This document shows, piece by piece, positions 18,474 through 27,352 of a stretch of DNA of 64,000 bases (position 1 is the stretch's first letter; the number at the start of each line of letters is the position of its first letter). Made by a program: the position numbers and the translations under genes. The DNA comes from JAIROC01 sp031553535. Its GTDB lineage: Bacteria; Bacteroidota; Bacteroidia; Bacteroidales; WCHB1-69. Location of the stretch: the NCBI GenBank assembly GCA_031553535.1, contig JAVBLM010000049.1:1-64000 (forward strand), in the 5' to 3' direction. The notes under the pieces are model-generated. The model made no database searches and was not told the origin of the DNA. It saw nothing but the letters and a program-made list of their open reading frames with translations.

Positions 18474-18755
18474 ATGATAAGTAAAAAAGATAAAGAAATC
18501 GCCTTATCCATGAATAATGAAGATATGTTTACCTATATAACAAGAGTTCAGAAATCAGATAAAAATTATGGTTCCGTTATACGGTTGTTAGTGGGAGTGA
18601 TTGACTCATATGAAGATGTATATAAAATAGTAAGATATTCATTGAGAAATAATAAAAAATTACATGCTATTTATCCTGAACTTGGAGAAGAGCCAACACA
18701 AAATATGAAGTATTTAGGTAGTATAATAGATGGTGCTTTATACATTGATAAATAA
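18474..18755 (+). CDS. Small island protein of unknown function
   Basis: The 93-residue product is helical and charged, without a signal peptide or recognisable motif (IRLLVGVIDSYEDVYKIVRY is the most hydrophobic part). It lies 43 bases after the previous gene in the same direction, so it is probably in the integrase operon. Its base composition is like the rest of the island. Whether it is expressed cannot be told. Confidence 0.5.
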   Translation: MISKKDKEIALSMNNEDMFTYITRVQKSDKNYGSVIRLLVGVIDSYEDVYKIVRYSLRNNKKLHAIYPELGEEPTQNMKYLGSIIDGALYIDK

Positions 18756-19451
18756 ATATTTACAATAGAATAATGTTTTCTTGTTTTTTTTAAAAGTATG
18801 TTTATTTGTAAGTGCAAATTTGGAATTGATTTACAGGTTTTTGTATTTTCTATTAATAGTAAATTTGGAATTTAAAAAGGTAAAAAGAAAATCGATAAAC
18901 ATCTTTAATAGATATCTTATGAAATCAGATTTAATTATGCTGATTTTCAAATAAATATTATCAAGTTTTACGTATTTTCAATAGAGGCTTAATACTTTAG
19001 ATTGGAGATTTTATTCTCATAATTAATGAGTTATAAAAATAGTAATTTACTTCTTTTTTACGTGCTTTTTACTTTTTTTGTTGCATTTTTACTATTTTAC
19101 TTAATATTATATTGTTTTTCTACTTAATTTTACTTTTAAATCCTCTTTTCAAAGAGGATTTTTAGTCTTTTTTATGTATTTTTATAGTAAAAAATACAAA
19201 GGTAATATATTGAATGAGAAATAGTTATTTTGTTTTCGAAATTTAATAAGATAAAAAAGAAGTAAAAGAGAGATAAAAAGGTAAATTTACATATTTTTAC
19301 ATGATTTTGATGTTTTGAAATTTACAGATTTTCGATACCGGATATTTTTTTCTTTTTAAATTGCAGTAATTCAATGTTTTAGTGTGTTTTTCGCTTCTTT
19401 TATAAATTTATCCAATTAAGAGGTTGATTTTTTAGGAAAAATATTCTTTCT
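18756..19451. other. Gene-free AT-rich island segment with TTTTAC-type motif cluster
   Basis: About 700 bases without a credible gene. Between about 19050 and 19310 the motif TTTTAC (or its complement GTAAAA) occurs more than eight times, in poly-T/poly-A context. A palindrome lies at 19138-19161. The segment separates the integration genes from the cargo and may hold regulatory or recombination sites. Confidence 0.5.
19138..19161. terminator. Strong hairpin between integration genes and cargo
   Basis: aaatcctcttt and aaagaggattt form an 11-bp stem over a 2-base loop, followed by a short T-run. It could end transcription arriving from the integrase operon before the RES-like gene. Confidence 0.55.
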
Positions 19452-20321
19452 TTGTTTTCAGAAAATAAATATAATATGAATTTAAAAGAGGTACAATTAA
19501 TAATTCAAAATATTGACTATATAAATCCGAATGATGAAAACGCGTACGAAAAAGTAATTATACAATTAATGTCTATTAAACCTTTCCCCGTAATTACGCA
19601 TAAAATACATTCTGGTGAATTTCTTTTTAGAAGTAAAATTAAAAAGAGAAATATATTCTTTGACGAAATAGATAAATTATCTATAACCCCTAATAAATTT
19701 ATTCAATCATTTGGAAGGTGTAATAGACCTTTTCAATCAAAATTTTATGCATCAGAGAATAGACCAACATCATATGCTGAATTATTAGAATCATGGGTTG
19801 AGGGAAAAGAAAATAATGACATTATTTATGTGACAGTTGGAATGTGGGAATTGAAAAATAATTTAAATTCTATAATCATTACCACTCCAGATTCTGAAAA
19901 TCGATTAAATCAATATGACAAAGAAAATGGGATAATTTTAGATGAATACATTGCTCAATTTGACTCTGAGAGTCAAGAAGCAATAAAAGAAATTTATAGA
20001 TTTTTCTTTGATAGATTCAGGAAAATATCGAAAAACAATTTTAAAAATTATATAATAACAAGTGCTATTACCAATTTAAGTTTGTCGTTAGCAGATAAAA
20101 ATGTTTTTGCAATTACTTATCCTAGTGTTCCATTACGTGAGCAAGGAATTAATGTTGCAATTAATAAAGATTTCCTGACCCAAGATAATATTTTCTTGAC
20201 TAAAGTTTTAAGAAGTGAATTACTATTATTATTGGATAATGAATCAAAACATATTCTTCGTGAAATAAATCAGAAAGAATCAAAACAAATAAATTATAAA
20301 ACAAGAAAGATTATCTGGTAA
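19452..20321 (+). CDS. RES-domain-like protein (putative NAD-consuming toxin fold)
   Basis: The product is 289 residues from 19452; an ATG at 19476 is an equally good start. Residues about 48-110 carry the RES pattern: FRSKI (conserved Arg), GRCNRPFQSKFYAS and SYAELLESW (conserved Glu and Ser). Characterised RES proteins paired with Xre antitoxins degrade NAD+; that is established for the family, not for this protein. It is larger than the usual 150-230 residues, with a C-terminal half of unknown fold. No Xre-like antitoxin gene is adjacent: the upstream 700 bases are gene-free and hsdR follows in the same direction. It may instead be an effector within the defence island. Confidence 0.6.
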   Translation: MFSENKYNMNLKEVQLIIQNIDYINPNDENAYEKVIIQLMSIKPFPVITHKIHSGEFLFRSKIKKRNIFFDEIDKLSITPNKFIQSFGRCNRPFQSKFYASENRPTSYAELLESWVEGKENNDIIYVTVGMWELKNNLNSIIITTPDSENRLNQYDKENGIILDEYIAQFDSESQEAIKEIYRFFFDRFRKISKNNFKNYIITSAITNLSLSLADKNVFAITYPSVPLREQGINVAINKDFLTQDNIFLTKVLRSELLLLLDNESKHILREINQKESKQINYKTRKIIW

Positions 20322-20630
20322 TCAAAATCATTATATCAATTAGGTTATAAATACAGTGTGTAATTTTACTTAAAATGTATTTGTTTTGAAATATGGATAT
20401 TTATTATGCTTATTATGAATGCGTTATGTTGCTAATGAAAGGTTCTTTTTCTTGTTCAACGGATTTGACATATATCATCTTTTTAACAAATAATATTTAA
20501 TCCATCTAAATTACTTGTTGTTCTACCTTCATTTTTTTGTACTTTTGCACTTCTATTATGAGTATGAGCATAATAATATGTTACCGTCTTGAATAATAGA
20601 AACATCTGATATAAGAGAGTTAATGTTTTT
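20322..20630. other. Intergenic region upstream of the restriction operon
   Basis: About 310 bases, AT-rich, no gene. It holds the -7 box at 20540-20547 that probably starts the hsdR-to-mcrB transcript. Confidence 0.55.
20540..20547 (+). promoter_or_regulatory. -7 box (TACTTTTG) of the restriction operon
   Basis: TACTTTTG with a TTGTT-type element about 19-22 bases upstream fits the Bacteroidota promoter pattern. The hsdR start lies 84 bases downstream. Confidence 0.5.
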
Positions 20631-23600
20631 ATGACTTTTAATGAAGACTCACGTGTGAAAATACCAGCCTTATTGCATTTGGTGCGATTAGGTTATACTT
20701 ATATTTCTCGAACGGAACATGAGAAACGAGATGGGCAAAGTAATATCTTCTCTGATATCTTTAAAGAAAGTATTGCTCGTTTAAATCCGATGTTATCCGT
20801 TAATGATATTAATAAGTTGTTTGAAGATGTTCTTCTTAAATTAGATTATGATGATTTAGGGCGGGATTTTTATTCTATTTTAACGGCTAATTCCGGTGTA
20901 AAACTATTTGATTTTCAGGATGTAAAAAACAATAGCTTTCATATTGCAACTGAACTTACATATAAAAATGGAGATGAGGAATTTCGTCCCGATATTATAA
21001 TTCTAATCAATGGAATGCCATTAGCATTTATTGAAGTAAAGAAACCGAATAACCGTGAAGGAATCTTAGCTGAGCGAAAACGAATGAATAATCGATTTGC
21101 AAATCATAAATTTAAACGATTTGTAAATATTTCTCAACTGATGATTTTTTCAAATAATATGCCATATGAAGACGGTGTGATTGAACCTATACAAGGAGCT
21201 TATTATGCTACTTCGGCATATTCTGACTTGCATTTCAATTATTTTCGAGAAGAAGAAAATCTTAACTTAACTGAATTGTTAGCTGAGGAGAATGAAGAAA
21301 TTGAAAATCTGATCTTAAAGGATAATAATCTGGTTAGTATAAAGTATTCTGATGAGTTTAATGTAAATAAACATTATAATACACCAACTAATAAGATAAT
21401 AACATCATTATTAAGTAAAGAACGTTTAGCTTTTATATTGAGATATGCTATTGCTTATGTTGAAGATGATATTGATGGAATAAAAACCATTCAAAAGCAT
21501 ATTATGCGTTATCCTCAATTGTTTGCAACTAAAGCTATTGAGAAGAAACTAAGCGAAGGTGTTAAAAAAGGCATTATCTGGCATACACAAGGAAGTGGCA
21601 AAACTGCATTAGTGTATTTTAATATTCACTTCTTAACTGATTATTTTCAGGAACAAAATGTTATACCTAAGTTTTATTTTATAGTTGATCGTATTGATTT
21701 GGCAGATCAGGCAAGCCGTGAGTTTGCTAATCGTGGCTTGATTGTAAAGAGAGTGAATTCGAAAGATGAGTTTTTACAAGATATTAAAACGATTAGTCCT
21801 TTTCATAATACTCAAGGAAAACTGGAAATTTCAGTTGTGAATATCCAAAAATTCACAGAGGATACAATTGTCACTTCCAATATCGAATATGATATTAATA
21901 TACAACGAATTTATTTCCTTGATGAGGCTCATCGCAGCTATAATCCAAAAGGGAATTATTTAGCTAATTTGGTTAACTCTGATAAAGATGCTATTTTGAT
22001 AGCATTAACAGGAACACCTTTGCTACGTGATATTGTAAAAGATTATGATACCAAAGCTCTTTTTGGTGATTATATCCATAAGTATTATTATAATAGATCT
22101 ATTGATGATGGGTATACTCGTCGTTTGATTCGTGAAGGTATCGACACAAATTATAAAATGCAAATGCAGAATATAATTGAGCAAATACAAATATTACAAG
22201 GAAGTATCTCTACTAGGGATATTTTTGCTCATAATAGGTTTGTAATGCCTATGCTTGATTATATTCTAAATGATTTAAAACAATTTCGAAGAACCGAACA
22301 AGATAATTCTTTAGCAGCAATGGTTGTTTGTGATAGTTCCGGCCAAGCTAAGGCTCTTTTCTCTCATTTTGAAGGGATATACGGTAAGCAAGAAGTTGAT
22401 TCAACTATAACGCTTAAAACAGCTGATAAGGATAATAATTCTTTAAGAGCAGCTCTTATTCTTCACGATGTAAATGATAAGCATTACAGGAAACAACAAA
22501 TAGAAGATTTTAAAAACGGAAAATTGGATATTTTATTTGTATTCAATATGCTGCTTACTGGTTTTGATGCTAAACGTCTTAAAAAATTATATTTAGGGAG
22601 GGTAGTAAAAGACCATAATTTGCTACAAACATTAACTCGTGTTAATCGTCCGTATAAGCATTATATGTATGGTTATGTAGTAGATTTTGCTGATATAACT
22701 GCTGCATTTGATAAAGCTAACTATAATTATCTGAAAGAGTTGCAATTTGAACTGGGCGATGAAATGGAATCGTACAGTAATTTATTTAAAAATGAGAATG
22801 AAATCGAAAAAGAAATTGAAGAGATAAAAGATACGCTTTTTCGTTATGATACAAATAATGCAGAATTATTCAATATACAGGTTAGCGAAATCAAAGAACG
22901 GAAAGATTTGATATTATTGCTTAATGCTTTGCAAAATGCAAAGGAACTTAAAAATCTAATTCGTTTTCAAGGTTTTAAAGATCTGTTAGAACGGCTTGAT
23001 TTTCATAAAATGAACCAATTACTAAATGTAGTACAAGCGCAATTGGATAAATTAAACCTGATAGACGCTCTGAATAATCAGGTGGATACTACAAATTTGT
23101 TAAATGAAGCATTGGAAGATGTTGTTTTTACTTTTACTAAAATTTCCGAAAATGAATTAGTTATTGCGGATGAACTACGTGAGCAATTGAGGAAGACACG
23201 AGAAGCAATGCTAAATAATTTTGATACAAAAGACCTTGCCTTTATATCGCTGAAAGAAGAATTGGAACGTTTGTTTAAGAAACGAAACTTAGAAGAAATA
23301 TCACAAGAAGGCATGAAGGAAAACATTCGCTTACTTCAAGCAATATATGATAAGGTAACCAAGTTAAACCGTGAAAATGATCTCATTAAAGCTAAATATG
23401 AGCAAGATGAAAAATATGCACGCGTACACAAACGATTAATGGAGGCGAAAACTTTGACAGAGAAAGAGCGTAAGCTACATGAGGCATTATTAAGTGTTAA
23501 ACGAACGGCTGATAATCGTTTGTCAAGGGATAGGAATATTTTGAGAAATGAAGAATTTTTCAAAACAGAAATGATGACTTATGTGATTCAACAATTTATT

Positions 23601-23699
23601 GATAATTATAAGATTAAACTTAATGTGAAAGCAACCGATCAAATCAATGATCTAATTGTGAATGAATATTATAATGAGTATAGAGGAATAAGAATATGA
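20631..23699 (+). CDS. hsdR: Type I restriction enzyme, R (motor and nuclease) subunit
   Basis: The 1022-residue product has, in order, a PD-(D/E)xK nuclease domain (RPDIIILINGMPLAFIEVKK, about residues 121-141), helicase motor motif I (HTQGSGKT, about 320), motif II (FLDEAHRSY, about 428), motif III-like GTP, and motif VI (QTLTRVNRPY, about 670). The C-terminal 300 residues are helical, as expected for the HsdM-binding part. Length is normal for the family and all motor and nuclease residues I can check are intact. In complex with HsdM and HsdS it translocates and cuts unmodified DNA. Its stop overlaps the hsdM start (ATGA). Confidence 0.95.
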   Translation: MTFNEDSRVKIPALLHLVRLGYTYISRTEHEKRDGQSNIFSDIFKESIARLNPMLSVNDINKLFEDVLLKLDYDDLGRDFYSILTANSGVKLFDFQDVKNNSFHIATELTYKNGDEEFRPDIIILINGMPLAFIEVKKPNNREGILAERKRMNNRFANHKFKRFVNISQLMIFSNNMPYEDGVIEPIQGAYYATSAYSDLHFNYFREEENLNLTELLAEENEEIENLILKDNNLVSIKYSDEFNVNKHYNTPTNKIITSLLSKERLAFILRYAIAYVEDDIDGIKTIQKHIMRYPQLFATKAIEKKLSEGVKKGIIWHTQGSGKTALVYFNIHFLTDYFQEQNVIPKFYFIVDRIDLADQASREFANRGLIVKRVNSKDEFLQDIKTISPFHNTQGKLEISVVNIQKFTEDTIVTSNIEYDINIQRIYFLDEAHRSYNPKGNYLANLVNSDKDAILIALTGTPLLRDIVKDYDTKALFGDYIHKYYYNRSIDDGYTRRLIREGIDTNYKMQMQNIIEQIQILQGSISTRDIFAHNRFVMPMLDYILNDLKQFRRTEQDNSLAAMVVCDSSGQAKALFSHFEGIYGKQEVDSTITLKTADKDNNSLRAALILHDVNDKHYRKQQIEDFKNGKLDILFVFNMLLTGFDAKRLKKLYLGRVVKDHNLLQTLTRVNRPYKHYMYGYVVDFADITAAFDKANYNYLKELQFELGDEMESYSNLFKNENEIEKEIEEIKDTLFRYDTNNAELFNIQVSEIKERKDLILLLNALQNAKELKNLIRFQGFKDLLERLDFHKMNQLLNVVQAQLDKLNLIDALNNQVDTTNLLNEALEDVVFTFTKISENELVIADELREQLRKTREAMLNNFDTKDLAFISLKEELERLFKKRNLEEISQEGMKENIRLLQAIYDKVTKLNRENDLIKAKYEQDEKYARVHKRLMEAKTLTEKERKLHEALLSVKRTADNRLSRDRNILRNEEFFKTEMMTYVIQQFIDNYKIKLNVKATDQINDLIVNEYYNEYRGIRI

Positions 23700-25321
23700 C
23701 AGAAATACAATTTATTCAACAAACAAAAACATTGATTGATAATCTAAAAAGTGTTTGTGCTAATTATGGACTTGGCAATGATGGAAATGAATTCAAGATC
23801 ATAACACAAGTATTTTTATATAAATATATTAACGATAAGTTTCGTTTTGAGGCAAAGAAAGCAAATAAAGTTTTGCAAAAGTCTAAAAACTTTCAAAAAG
23901 CATTTGAAGAGCTTTCAGATGAAGATTATGGATTTTTAATAAGAAGAATAGGGAATAAATCACCAAAGCTAAAACCAGAGCAAACAATTGATTATTTATT
24001 TAATCGGCAAAATGAAAACGATTTCGCTGCTTTATATTTTGATACAACTTTAAAGGGAATTGGCAAAGAAAATGCAACTTTATATTCTATTAAATCAACA
24101 TCAGGAGCAAAAGATTTGATGTATGATGAACTTAGCCACTTTATTTCCGATCCTTCACAACGAGATGCTTTTTGTCGTGCACTGATATCAAAGTTAGTAG
24201 AATTTAGTTTTGAACATATGTTTGAAGCTAAATATGATTTCTTTGCCACTATCTTTGAATATTTGATTAAAGATTACAATAGTGATAGTGGAGGTAAATA
24301 TGCCGAATATTATACTCCTCATGCCGTAGCTCGTATTATGGCAGCTATTTTAGTAGATTCAGATGAAGATATATACGGTGTAAAATGTTATGATCCTAGT
24401 GCGGGTTCGGGCACACTGTTAATGAATCTGGCACATGCTATCGGTGAACAAAACTGTACGATTTATTCGGAAGACATATCTCAAAAATCATCGAATATGC
24501 TTCGATTGAATTTGATTTTGAATAACTTATCGCAATCTATTCCAAATGTAATCAAAGGTAATACAATTCTCGAGTCATATTATCATAATGAAAATTTCGA
24601 TTATATAGTATCAAATCCTCCGTTCAAGCTTGATTTTTCAGATTATCGGGATGATTTGGATAAAGACAGCAATAAGGAACGTTTCTTTGCAGGAATTCCT
24701 AAAAATCCGAAAAAGGACAAAGATAAAATGGCAATTTATCTGCTTTTTATTCAACATATCATGTTTTGCATGGATGCTAAAAATGGGAAAGCAGCAGTTG
24801 TAGTTCCTACAGGTTTTATTACAGCACAAAGCGGAATAGAAAAGAAAATACGTGAAGCAATGATAAAACGAAAAATATTACGTGGAGTGGTTAGTATGCC
24901 AAGTAATATTTTTGCCAGTACAGGAACAAATGTAAGTGTGTTATTTTTAGATGCACAAGCTGATACTGAAAAAATTGTGTTGGTTGATGCTAGTAAGCTA
25001 GGTGAAACTGTGAAAGATGGCAAAGCACAGCGAACTATTCTTACACCTGAAGAAGAGCAACGTATTATTGCGGCTATGAATAAAAAGCAAGCCGAAGAGG
25101 ATTTTTCAGTAGTAATAACAAAAGAAGACATTATAGCTAAAAATTACTCGTTTAGTGCAGGGCAATACTTCGAAGTAAAGATAGAATACGTAGATATTAC
25201 AGCCGAAGAGTTTTCTGAGAAAATGAAAAGCTATACAAATATGCTTGATTCCCTTTTTTCCGAATCACACCGATTGGAAGAAGAGATAAAAAAACAATTG
25301 GGAGGATTAAAATATGAATGA
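23696..25321 (+). CDS. hsdM: Type I DNA adenine methyltransferase, M subunit
   Basis: The 541-residue product shows an HsdM N-terminal helical domain (about 1-150), SAM-binding motif I (DPSAGSGTLLMNLAH, about residues 231-245) and catalytic motif IV NPPF (about 305-308). It methylates adenine at the site chosen by HsdS. The start overlaps hsdR. Its 3' end (agataaaaaaacaattggg and following bases) is repeated imperfectly just before hsdS at about 27318, which suggests that hsdS once followed directly and the AlbA/ATPase gene was inserted between them. The protein itself appears complete. Confidence 0.95.
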   Translation: MTEIQFIQQTKTLIDNLKSVCANYGLGNDGNEFKIITQVFLYKYINDKFRFEAKKANKVLQKSKNFQKAFEELSDEDYGFLIRRIGNKSPKLKPEQTIDYLFNRQNENDFAALYFDTTLKGIGKENATLYSIKSTSGAKDLMYDELSHFISDPSQRDAFCRALISKLVEFSFEHMFEAKYDFFATIFEYLIKDYNSDSGGKYAEYYTPHAVARIMAAILVDSDEDIYGVKCYDPSAGSGTLLMNLAHAIGEQNCTIYSEDISQKSSNMLRLNLILNNLSQSIPNVIKGNTILESYYHNENFDYIVSNPPFKLDFSDYRDDLDKDSNKERFFAGIPKNPKKDKDKMAIYLLFIQHIMFCMDAKNGKAAVVVPTGFITAQSGIEKKIREAMIKRKILRGVVSMPSNIFASTGTNVSVLFLDAQADTEKIVLVDASKLGETVKDGKAQRTILTPEEEQRIIAAMNKKQAEEDFSVVITKEDIIAKNYSFSAGQYFEVKIEYVDITAEEFSEKMKSYTNMLDSLFSESHRLEEEIKKQLGGLKYE

Positions 25322-27197
25322 CTTGCGGGATTTTATTGATCAATTGAGGCAAACGGATGAGTGTGATAATCTGGAAGCTAAAAAAGCATCAGAGATTGGA
25401 AAATCTGTTTTGGAAACAGTTTGTGCTTTCAGCAACGAACCCGGCTTAAACGGAGGACATATTCTGTTGGGCGTGGAAAAGGAAGACGAAACCATGAGTT
25501 TGTTTCCTGATTATGTAGCAACAGGCATTGAAAACAACCTATTGGATAAAATACAATCCGATTTAGCTTCGCAATGTGCCGATAGTTTTAATATTCCTAT
25601 TCGTCCCCAGATAAAGACCAACAAAGTCAGTGATACACATAGTGTAATTATTGTTCATGTTAACGAATTAAGCCCGGAACAAAAACCGGTTTATTTTAAA
25701 AATGCAGGACTTCCCAAAGGAGCTTTTCGTAGAATTGGCGCAACTGACCATAAATGCACGGAAGATGATTTGGCTATTTTCTATCAAAGTAATGATTCTT
25801 TGGATAAATCGGTGGTACAAGATGCAAGCTTAGAGGATTTAGACGAAAGTGTCATTGATCTTTATCGTAATTTGAGAAATAAAGTCAATCCGATAGCAGA
25901 AGAGCTGAATTACAACAACATCGATCTGCTATATAGTTTGGGCGCATTGAAAAACATAAAGGGCAATTATTCCGTTACTTACACAGGATTGCTGTGTTTT
26001 GGAAAACGGATGGCGCTCCGCCGGTTATTGCCATTGGTGCGTGTTGATTACGTTCGAACGTCTACCAATCAATGGGTGCAAGACCCTGAAAAAAGATTCG
26101 AAACTACGTTGGATATGCGCGGTTCTTTGTTGGAAATGGTACAACGAATTATTCACGCCATTTCGGATGATTTACCAAGAGGATTTGTTTTGACCGACGA
26201 AAATATTCAAGCCAAAAATATAGGATTGCCTTTACGAGTATTGCGTGAAGCTGTTGTAAATGCCTTGATACACCGTTCGTATCGAGAAAACCGACCCATA
26301 CAGATTATTCGTTATCCTAACCGGATTGAAATTACAAACCCCGGCTTCTCATTAAAGTCGGAAGATAAATTAGGAGAGCCCGGCTCAATAAACCGAAATC
26401 CTTTTATTGCCAGTATATTTCATGAAACCAATTTAGCTGAAACCAAAGGGAGCGGTATTCGCACTATGCGAAGTTTTATGCAGAAAATGGAGATGATTCC
26501 ACCTACTTTTGAAAGCAGCCGAGAAGAAAATACATTTACTGTTCGCCTCTTACTGCACCACTTCCTTAACGAAGATGACCTTGTATGGTTGCAACAATTC
26601 AACGATTACGATTTAGACGATAACCGAAAACGTATCCTTATTTTTGTGCGTGAAGTCGGAGCGATAGATAATCTGTCGGCAAGGCAAATAAACGGAACGG
26701 GACAAGCGGTTACCAATGTCGATTTAAAGAAAATGAGAGACAAAGATTTGCTTGAGCAAAAAGGAAAAAATAAGTCAACGTATTATATTGCTGGTAAAAA
26801 GCTTATAGAACAACTTCCCACTAAAGAAAATTCGGAAGAAGAGATTAGTGCACCACCTAAAAACCTTAGTGCACCACTTAAAAACCTTAGTGCACCACCT
26901 AAGCAACAAGAAAAAGTATTAATCAAAATACAACAACGGATAGCAGAACTGCCACAGCGAATAAACGATAAGCAGGTTTTGATGGATATTATTTGTGAAT
27001 TATGTTCTATATATCCTGTCAAATTGAGCGAATTGGCACGAATAACGAAAAGAACAGAAAAATATATTCTTCGCCAATTTGTACGTCCTTTGTTAAACGA
27101 TAAACGGATCGAATATAAATATCCTGAAATGATTAACCACCCTGACCAAGCATATAAAGCAAAAAACAAAACTGGACAAGACAATGGGGATAAATAG
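25314..27197 (+). CDS. AlbA_2 (Schlafen-type) and HATPase_c_4 domain protein inserted between hsdM and hsdS
   Basis: The 627-residue product has an AlbA_2/Schlafen-like domain (about residues 10-140: ECDNLEAKKA, GHILLGVEKED), and a GHKL-type ATPase segment (about 305-400: LREAVVNALIHRSY, NRIEITNPG, GSGIRTMRSF), the layout of the RecG-like/regulator family. The C-terminal part has winged-helix-like segments and a short tandem repeat (SAPPKNLSAPLKNLSAPPK, about residues 511-530). Such genes are often found inside type I R-M operons. Published roles include transcription control and phage defence; the role here is not determined. It overlaps the hsdM end by 8 bases and so is co-translated. Confidence 0.85.
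   Translation: MNDLRDFIDQLRQTDECDNLEAKKASEIGKSVLETVCAFSNEPGLNGGHILLGVEKEDETMSLFPDYVATGIENNLLDKIQSDLASQCADSFNIPIRPQIKTNKVSDTHSVIIVHVNELSPEQKPVYFKNAGLPKGAFRRIGATDHKCTEDDLAIFYQSNDSLDKSVVQDASLEDLDESVIDLYRNLRNKVNPIAEELNYNNIDLLYSLGALKNIKGNYSVTYTGLLCFGKRMALRRLLPLVRVDYVRTSTNQWVQDPEKRFETTLDMRGSLLEMVQRIIHAISDDLPRGFVLTDENIQAKNIGLPLRVLREAVVNALIHRSYRENRPIQIIRYPNRIEITNPGFSLKSEDKLGEPGSINRNPFIASIFHETNLAETKGSGIRTMRSFMQKMEMIPPTFESSREENTFTVRLLLHHFLNEDDLVWLQQFNDYDLDDNRKRILIFVREVGAIDNLSARQINGTGQAVTNVDLKKMRDKDLLEQKGKNKSTYYIAGKKLIEQLPTKENSEEEISAPPKNLSAPLKNLSAPPKQQEKVLIKIQQRIAELPQRINDKQVLMDIICELCSIYPVKLSELARITKRTEKYILRQFVRPLLNDKRIEYKYPEMINHPDQAYKAKNKTGQDNGDK
26848..26910 (+). repeat. Three tandem 21-27 bp coding repeats
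   Basis: The sequence agtgcaccacctaaaaacctt is present three times in a row, coding SAP-P/L-KNL. A decayed further copy (ccttagtgcactacttaaa) lies at about 27299-27318, beyond the stop codon. The repeat number is likely to vary by slippage or recombination. Confidence 0.8.
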
Positions 27198-27317
27198 ACT
27201 TTATACTGCAAGGATAGAACAAGCTGTTTTTCTTTTTGACAAAAGTATACCAGAAAGTACCCTTAGTGATACAGCTGTTTGGTTTAGTGATACAGTTAAA
27301 ACCTTAGTGCACTACTT

Positions 27318-27352
27318 AAAGATAAAAAACAGTTGGGAGGGTTGAGGTATGA
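27318..27352 (+). repeat. Imperfect copy of the hsdM 3' end before hsdS
   Basis: agataaaaaacagttggga and the bases up to the hsdS start match the last bases of hsdM (25285-25318), including the gggagg ribosome-binding-like stretch and the ATGAAT start context, at roughly 80 percent by eye. It is a footprint of the insertion of the AlbA/ATPase gene and now serves as the hsdS translation start region. The rest of 27198-27348 is non-coding. Confidence 0.7.
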
